Below, piece after piece: positions 60,717 through 64,000 of a DNA stretch of 64,000 nucleotides (position 1 is its first letter; every line of letters begins with the position of its first letter). The notes beneath the pieces were generated by a model. The model did not search any database and was not told the DNA's origin. It saw nothing but the letters and a program-made list of their open reading frames with translations. The translations under genes were made by a program, and so were the position numbers. Source of the stretch: Asterella californica (taxonomy: Eukaryota; Streptophyta; Marchantiopsida; Marchantiales; Aytoniaceae); assembly GCA_036924285.1 (NCBI GenBank), contig JAYKYS010000005.1, forward strand, positions 9,920,001 to 9,984,000, read 5' to 3'.

Positions 60717-61942
60717 TTCACCCCCTCCAAACCTGCACATCCTCTGATATGTGTCAATCCATCACTGATCTTGGCGATTCTCAAAGTCGTCTTCACTCTC
60801 CTCAATCATCTCAGAAAGATCTTCATTTGTACTTTTTGATCTTAAGAACTCAGCTAGCTCTACTGCCTCCCCTCTCTTTCTGAACAGCTTCACCCATTTT
60901 CCTACGACAAGAAGTCTTAAAGACGTACCATCTAACTCTCGCAAGGAATAGATAGCATTTTGATGCACATCTGAGACAAGGTATGGGTTAAACCACCTCC
61001 TCAAAAACTTTCAGACTGTAGAATGTTGGTTTTCCAATGTGCTGTCGTATACCAACACCCAATCCTCAACTTGTATCTGCTTTGATCGAAGCCTATGGGT
61101 CTTATCAAATCTTTCCTTGTTCCCGAGTCGAGCTGCCTTCAATCTTCATTGCGCTTCTGCAAGATCCTCTTCTCTACATTCTAGCTGTCTAATTCATAGT
61201 GAGAGAAGTTGTACACAATCCATATTATCTTCCCATGACAAGGTAGCGCAGGTAGGAAAATCTTCTTCTGCTGGCATCATCGGCTTCTGCCCTAACATTA
61301 ATTCAACAGGCATGTACCCTATAGTAGAACAATGAGTTGTTCTATCAGTTCGTAAAGCAAAAAAGAGTAACCTAGGCCACTCTCTGTGCTTACAGTCACA
61401 TGCCTTCACCAAGGCTTGAACTATTGATGGATGTCCACGTTCGCTCTTGCCAATCCCCTCTGGATTCATCGCAGTAGTAAACTTGAGCTTCACATCATAT
61501 CGAGCAAAAAAATCTTTCGCTTCTGTATCACGTAGTTTTCTCCTATCTGCCCGTAGTCTTCAATACAGATCCATATCGACAGATAATATCTTCAAGAACA
61601 AACTTATATATTCCCTCTGTGGTCTTCGTCCTCAGAGCTCGTCCTTCCACAAAGTTGGAGAGATCCTCACAAGCCAAAATCAAATATCGCATACTCCATA
61701 GCCTCAGAGGCATTACCACCAAGTCGAGAACCCACTTTCCACCAATACCTTTCCTTCAGCTTGACGTAAGTAGCCCAAATCTCTCGATGTTCGGACCACA
61801 AGGTATCATGAAACTCCTTCATTAGTTGCTGCTTAGTCTGCAGATCGTCCACTACTTGTGTGAACGTCCTATTTCTTCTTTGCGGCCATCCTAAAAAATA
61901 CTCATCATGTAGAAGATAGTTGTAGGCTTGTTTCCTTATCTC
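60717..61942 (-). pseudogene. pol: TE-G integrase remnant (TE-A/B family)
   Basis: Minus-strand pieces match TE-A integrase in order: 61667-61942 has EIRKQAYNYLL, FHDTLWSEHR and YVKLKERYWWK (start of the zinc finger); 61194-61493 has the third catalytic region KSERGHPSIVQALVKAC; and 60762-61004 has the C-terminal YSLRELDGTSLRL module. Frameshifts separate them. Homology stops at 61942, where TE-H begins, so the 5' two-thirds of the element is either beyond TE-H or lost. Confidence 0.85.
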
Positions 61943-64000
61943 TGTAAAGCCCACTTTTTCAATTTTTGATAGAAGAAGCTTGAAATGTAGAAGTTTGTAG
62001 AAGAAACAATGTAATTAGAAGAAAGAATAGCTTAGTTTTAGTGAAGAAGAGTCTTCGGAAGAAGACCTTTACAGGAAAGATCTGAGAAGAAAGACTTCGA
62101 GAATGTAGATCGTCAATACACTCTCTTCACGAATAGTCCGAGGAACTCAGTCGAGAAGTGGTCCGAGTGAAGACGAGCTACCTACCCAGAAAGGGACAGG
62201 AACGATAAGCGGCGTGGGCGAAGACAGCACTGCGTATGCCCTTGTCAGGTCAAGGGACAAGCAATCAGAGGCGACTTCGGCACGTGCGAGAGTTTGAACC
62301 GAACTATATACTAGGAAAATCGGCTCATTTCTCAAATTTACTCTTAGCGCTCAGCTACTCCCCAGTTGCGGACGATCAGTGTAGACGAAGATAGAGAATT
62401 TGGGCGAAGGCTATCAATTTGGGCGAAGGCCAACTTGAGCGAAGACTAGCAATTTAGACGACGTTTATCTCAGCCAGCCTAGCAACCTTCGTCTGATCAC
62501 AATGACTATCGCGACGAAGTTACCGAGGATTAGAGCCTTTGAGTTAGACCAAGAGGAGTTAGTGCGCCTTCGGCCGAAGCTGAAGGAGTTAGGTCTGAGT
62601 TTCCTTACCCTGGGAGGCTGGACTAAGGTGTCTGGCAAATTCATTAGCCAGATTCGGATGTGCGAAGACCACGGTGGCGAAGAAGCATATGCGCGACCTG
62701 GCAACTGGACCGTAGAGAACTGGGAGAAAGTTTTGCTGGACGAAGCTGGGACGAATGGCGATTTGCTCTTCGACAATGCATCGATGAAGAGTCTGGTCAA
62801 GGAGGACAAGAACTACGGAGAACTCTTCGAGCATCCGATGCATCCAACGAATGGATACAAATTGACCGAGTACCGAGATCCAGTGAAGAGGAAGATTGCA
62901 GAGGCCATCATGTTGATTCTGAAGCCCGAAGAACGACTTACCTGACCACTTGGAAGGTATGCTTCTTCGAGAACCTCTTCGCCGGAAGACGAGCTTACTA
63001 GACGAAGATATTCCATGACGAAGTCCAGCGCCTGTGGAAGAAGCAGGATTATGTGTACATGGGAGGCTTCGTCAGCATTTTTTACTTTGGCATGGGGTGG
63101 TTGTCGGAGTCCGAAGCTAAGCGGTTAGGCTTCGACGAAGATGAAGAGCAAGATTTTCCATCACCCGTTCGTGAAGCCGAAGAAGCACCTGTCGAAGGTG
63201 TTCAGCAATTGGAGTCTTCGCCGAAGGGACAAGCCAAAGACACTCAACAGGCGCAACAGGCAGCGAATGTTCAGGCAACAGTCGATGAAGAAGAGAGGAG
63301 GCGTAGCAAGAGGAAGAAACCTCTTCCGACTTCGCCTATGGAGAAACCGAAGGTCAGTAAGAAAGTGAAAAGCACGAAGAGAGAGACAGTGGACCTGAGC
63401 AGCTCGGGAGCGAAGATGGAGGGAGAAGCTGTCTGTGGTGAAGGTACTTCGGAGGGATCAGACTTAGGTAATGTGGACCTGTTCAAGAAAGCGATGATCT
63501 ATGACAAAGAGATAGTCGTTCCAGTCCTCCGACTTCTTGAAGACAACAAGGAGGACTACGAGAAGGAAGTTCAGAGGAAGGTGACATTCCCGGAAATGTT
63601 AGCAGAGTTACACTTCAGTTGAGGTACTTGGCAGCAAGAGAAGCATAATCTTCGCGAAGAAGCCCGGAATGCGACGAAGATGAGGTTGGACTCTGAGAAA
63701 GAACTCGAAGATCTTCGGCGCCAATGTGAAGACGCCAAGACTGCCTTGAACGGGAAGGAGGAAGAGCTTAGGGTATCGACGAAGAACTTCTCCGATCGCA
63801 TTCAGGAGTTGTCTACGTAGAAAGGCGACTTGCAGCGAAGTCGAGAAGAATACCAAGTGACAGTTGCCGAGCGCGGATGGTGTGAAAGCACGCCTTTCCT
63901 GACTTAGACAGAAGGTAGATAGGGAGATAGGTGAGATACGAGCGAACGCGGAAGTTCAGTTAGAGGAGTTCAGAGCACAGTTAGGCTTAGGAGTTTAGAT
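61943..64000 (+). mobile_element. TE-H: relative of TE-E, runs off the window
   Basis: It begins TGTAAAGCCCAC, matching TE-E's first bases TGTGGTGCCCAC in register, at the exact point where TE-G integrase homology ends. About 0.55 kb of non-coding leader is followed by a broken copy of the TE-E-type protein gene. CGAAG/CTTCG is strongly over-represented throughout. The right end is not in the window. Confidence 0.7.
62502..63900 (+). pseudogene. TE-H gag-like/coiled-coil protein, broken
   Basis: ATG 62502 opens a frame of 147 codons with KELGLSF, NWTVENWEKVL and YKLTEYRDPVKRKIAEAI, which line up with KELGLDF, SWTEDWWRKAF and WKIESYREPKKRLLAKLF of TE-E. Homology then shifts frame at about 62940, passes a stop at 62999 (AY*TK), and continues in 63053-63622 (YVYMGGFVSIFYFGMGWLSE), followed by an acidic/basic linker containing RRRSKRKK. 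A stop at 63620 precedes a coiled-coil remnant (REEARNATKMRLDSEKELEDL) to about 63900, with one more stop near 63818. It is the same architecture as TE-E but disabled, and unlike TE-E it has a natural ATG. Confidence 0.72.

Noticed and set aside
1..64000. CRISPR arrays, rRNA operons or prokaryotic operons
   Set aside because: The regular repeats seen are transposon-derived (8,077, about 702, 157 and 73 bp), there are no spacer-repeat patterns, and the only host gene is a spliced nuclear gene.

Overview
This is plant (streptophyte) nuclear DNA: one spliced host gene set in a dense, deeply nested field of LTR retrotransposons. The host gene (about 45.27-52.14 kb, + strand) is a complete six-exon IBA57 gene, the mitochondrial GcvT/YgfZ-family factor for late [4Fe-4S] assembly, with plant-type exon phases and a 4.3-kb second intron. 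I cannot name the species. The long introns and repeat load argue against a compact genome, and the window contains no phage, plasmid or bacterial features.

Layout. (1) 1-17947: a direct tandem array of one Ty3/Gypsy element, 'TE-A', with 8,077-bp period: LTR(partial)-internal-LTR-internal-LTR. The two internal regions differ at only seven positions that I saw and share the same nonsense codons. (2) 17948-25988: 'TE-B', a related, decayed Ty3/Gypsy element on the minus strand. Its integrase gene is cut by the TE-A array and its protease gene by a solo LTR (20927-22219). (3) 25989-29253: 'TE-C', a non-coding LTR element on the minus strand with a 3 x 157-bp repeat inside; its 3' LTR is cut by TE-B. 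(4) 29254-31661 and about 39185-41761: two halves of a third decayed Ty3/Gypsy element, 'TE-D' (minus strand), split by a TE-C-type LTR on the plus strand. That LTR is itself split by 'TE-E' (32019-37991, target duplication TTATG). (5) 41762-45270: AT-rich DNA with no recognisable gene. (6) IBA57. (7) 52140-54060: no recognisable gene. (8) 54061-58541: a complete but dead Ty1/Copia element, minus strand. (9) 58546-60716: a Gypsy LTR with a 0.7-kb tandem duplication at its end, belonging to 'TE-G', a TE-A/B relative (minus strand, pol fragment 60717-61942). (10) 61943-64000: 'TE-H', a plus-strand relative of TE-E that runs off the window.

Insertion order on the left side is readable from the junctions: TE-D is oldest, then TE-C copies, then TE-B into TE-C, then TE-A and a solo LTR into TE-B; separately TE-E went into the second TE-C LTR.

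The most unusual signal is in TE-E and TE-H. Both begin TGT-x3-GCCCAC and both encode the same unrecognised gag-like/coiled-coil protein. TE-E is saturated on both strands and in all reading frames with GAAGAC/GTCTTC (about 80 by eye in 6 kb, about 3 expected); TE-H is saturated with a different but overlapping core, CGAAG/CTTCG (about 40 in 2 kb, about 4 expected). TE-E shows no second terminal repeat, so it may be an exceptionally long, ORF-bearing solo LTR. This looks like a DNA-level motif system in a mobile element and is the best candidate here for something undescribed.
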